From: Geothrix rubra
GTDB taxonomy: Bacteria > Acidobacteriota > Holophagae > Holophagales > Holophagaceae
Direction of reading: 5' to 3'
NCBI RefSeq assembly: GCF_030268065.1
Contig: NZ_BSDD01000006.1
Location: forward strand, 62,001-126,000
Length of the DNA stretch: 64,000 bases
Numbering within the stretch: the stretch's first letter is position 1; every line of letters begins with the position of its first letter. Positions 63,083 through 64,000 of this stretch are shown here, piece after piece. A program made the translations under genes and the position numbers. The notes below the pieces were generated by a model. It was not told the DNA's origin. It saw nothing but the letters and a program-made list of their open reading frames with translations, and did not search any database.

Positions 63083-64000
63083 TCCGTCACCTCCCGCAGC
63101 AGCCGCAGAATCTCTTCCTCTGCCTGCTTCAGCTCGGCGTCAATCTCCTCCAAAGGACGCGGCGGCGTGTAATTGTAAAAGTGGCGATTGAAATTGATCT
63201 CGTAACCAATCTTGTCCTTGGTTCGGTCCATCCAAGCGTCAGGTACATGTGGACGCACCTCACGCTCAAAATATGTTTGGATATCGTCCTTGAGTGGCAC
63301 GTTCTCAAAGTCACGAAGATCGGCATCCGGCTCATAGCCGTTGTCCAGGCCCTCCTTAGAAACCGGTTCGGCCTCTGGGTCCTTCTGCGCGAAAACGCTT
63401 CGGAAGAGAATTTTTTCTTGTTTTTTCCAATTTGATTTACGCTTGTGTAGCAGGTTCTCGATACGGCCCCACACAACGTTCCAGTCACTCTGGGGTTCAC
63501 GGCCCAGCGCCGTGTCGATGGCTTGCACGTCATCGAGTAGATGCGGGCAAGCGTCGAGGAAGCGGGCCTTGTCATCTAGGGTCATCTGGTAACGCAGGCG
63601 AAGGGGGCGTTCAACGGTTACACGGGTGTAGCCGAAGTCAGCGTTGTCGAAAATTTTGGAGGTTTTGTCATCCTCCTGTCGACCGTATTGCTTAACGATT
63701 TCTGCGATTTGATCGTTGTTGATGTGTCGACGCTTGTCGCCAAGGCTGCGCTTGTTATCTTCGCTACCACCAGCGGTCCATACGTCGCGCGAATCCAGGA
63801 GCTGAACCTTACCTTTGCGGCGCCTTTCTTTTCGGTTAGTTACGATCCAAACGTAGGTGCCTATGCCGGTGTTGTAGAACATTTGCTCGGGTAGAGCGAT
63901 GACGGCCTCGAGCCAATCGTTCTCGATGATCCACTTTCGGATTTCGCTCTCCCCCGAGCCTGCGCCGCCCGTGAAAAGCGGTGAGCCGCTAAATACGATG
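63079..64000 (-). CDS. hsdM: type I restriction methylase subunit (HsdM), partial
   Basis: The C-terminal part of an N6-adenine methyltransferase. The frame is open to the right edge and starts in sequence typical of the catalytic domain (SGSPLFTGGAGSGESEIRKW, LEAVIALPEQMFYNTGIGTYVWIV), so about half or more of the protein lies outside. The C-terminal region has the charged helices that contact HsdS. An internal ATG at 63882 is not the real start. It is the first gene of the operon in view. Confidence 0.93.
   Translation of the reverse strand, partial: IVFSGSPLFTGGAGSGESEIRKWIIENDWLEAVIALPEQMFYNTGIGTYVWIVTNRKERRRKGKVQLLDSRDVWTAGGSEDNKRSLGDKRRHINNDQIAEIVKQYGRQEDDKTSKIFDNADFGYTRVTVERPLRLRYQMTLDDKARFLDACPHLLDDVQAIDTALGREPQSDWNVVWGRIENLLHKRKSNWKKQEKILFRSVFAQKDPEAEPVSKEGLDNGYEPDADLRDFENVPLKDDIQTYFEREVRPHVPDAWMDRTKDKIGYEINFNRHFYNYTPPRPLEEIDAELKQAEEEILRLLREVTE

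Larger units (their letters stand above)
46788..64000. mobile_element. integrated mobilizable island (left end; right end off window)
   Basis: It begins at the tRNA-Glu fragment, with a tyrosine integrase 175 bp inside. It carries HNH and Fic genes, an RHH-relaxase-coupling-protein module, and a type I restriction/Septu operon. Parts (48.5-51.3 and 56.7-64 kb) are visibly less GC-rich than the chromosome to the left. No type IV secretion genes are in view, so it looks mobilizable rather than self-transmissible, unless they lie to the right. Confidence 0.8.

Overview
The window is a GC-rich bacterial chromosome segment, strongly biased to G/C at third codon positions. It has a mobile island on its right. 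The gene content fits a Gram-negative acidobacterium of the Holophagae type (Geothrix/Holophaga-like): a tricorn-like protease, secreted M1 peptidase, M16 peptidase, split-subunit PntA1-PntA2-PntB transhydrogenase and many LytS/LytTR-style or c-di-GMP regulators. That assignment is inference from gene families, not a database match.

Region 1 (1-29.9 kb) is ordinary chromosome: dnaE (running off the left edge), a membrane protein, a four-gene ABC export locus, a quinone oxidoreductase divergent from its likely ArsR repressor with clear palindromic operators between them, an M16 protease, a MocR regulator divergent from an AhpD-like/GNAT pair, an M1 peptidase, rlmN, dut, a tricorn-like protease, a repeat lipoprotein, a secreted MsrB-MsrA fusion, pntA1-pntA2-pntB, an EamA transporter, a GGDEF-EAL protein with a degenerate GGDEF motif, and a DUF885-like zinc protein.

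Region 2 (29.9-36.8 kb) is an unusual minus-strand operon behind one near-perfect sigma-70 promoter in an AT-rich patch. It encodes a 1166-residue protein with a Gly-Ser tail, a 646-residue protein with two IPT/TIG domains and a long Gly-Ser/Gly-Thr linker, a GT9 (heptosyltransferase-like) glycosyltransferase with a cysteine cluster, and a 58-residue basic protein. A system that glycosylates the Ser/Thr-rich repeats is a testable reading.

Region 3 (36.9-43.4 kb) looks like an undescribed RiPP locus. A full-length lantibiotic dehydratase (LanB) is divergent from a 54-residue peptide with a class-I-like leader and a cysteine-free, Ser/Thr-rich C-terminus. The peptide gene overlaps a LytS-type kinase gene, which overlaps a LytTR regulator gene. 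A LytTR-type direct repeat lies in the peptide/LanB intergenic region. DUF3606 and KTSC small proteins follow.

Region 4 (43.4-46.6 kb) has an AraC regulator with an aldo/keto reductase, a remnant of a zinc alcohol dehydrogenase, and an HTH protein.

Region 5 (46.8 kb to the right edge) is an integrated mobilizable island. It starts at a 3' fragment of tRNA-Glu next to a tyrosine integrase, then carries HNH and divergent Fic genes, a 1.1-kb stretch rich in inverted repeats, a mobilization module (RHH protein, HxH relaxase, VirD4-like coupling protein, but no type IV secretion genes in view), and a defence operon hsdM-hsdS-ptuA-ptuB-hsdR. In that operon a Septu pair sits inside a type I restriction system, and all four gene junctions are 4-nt overlaps. 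hsdM runs off the right edge.
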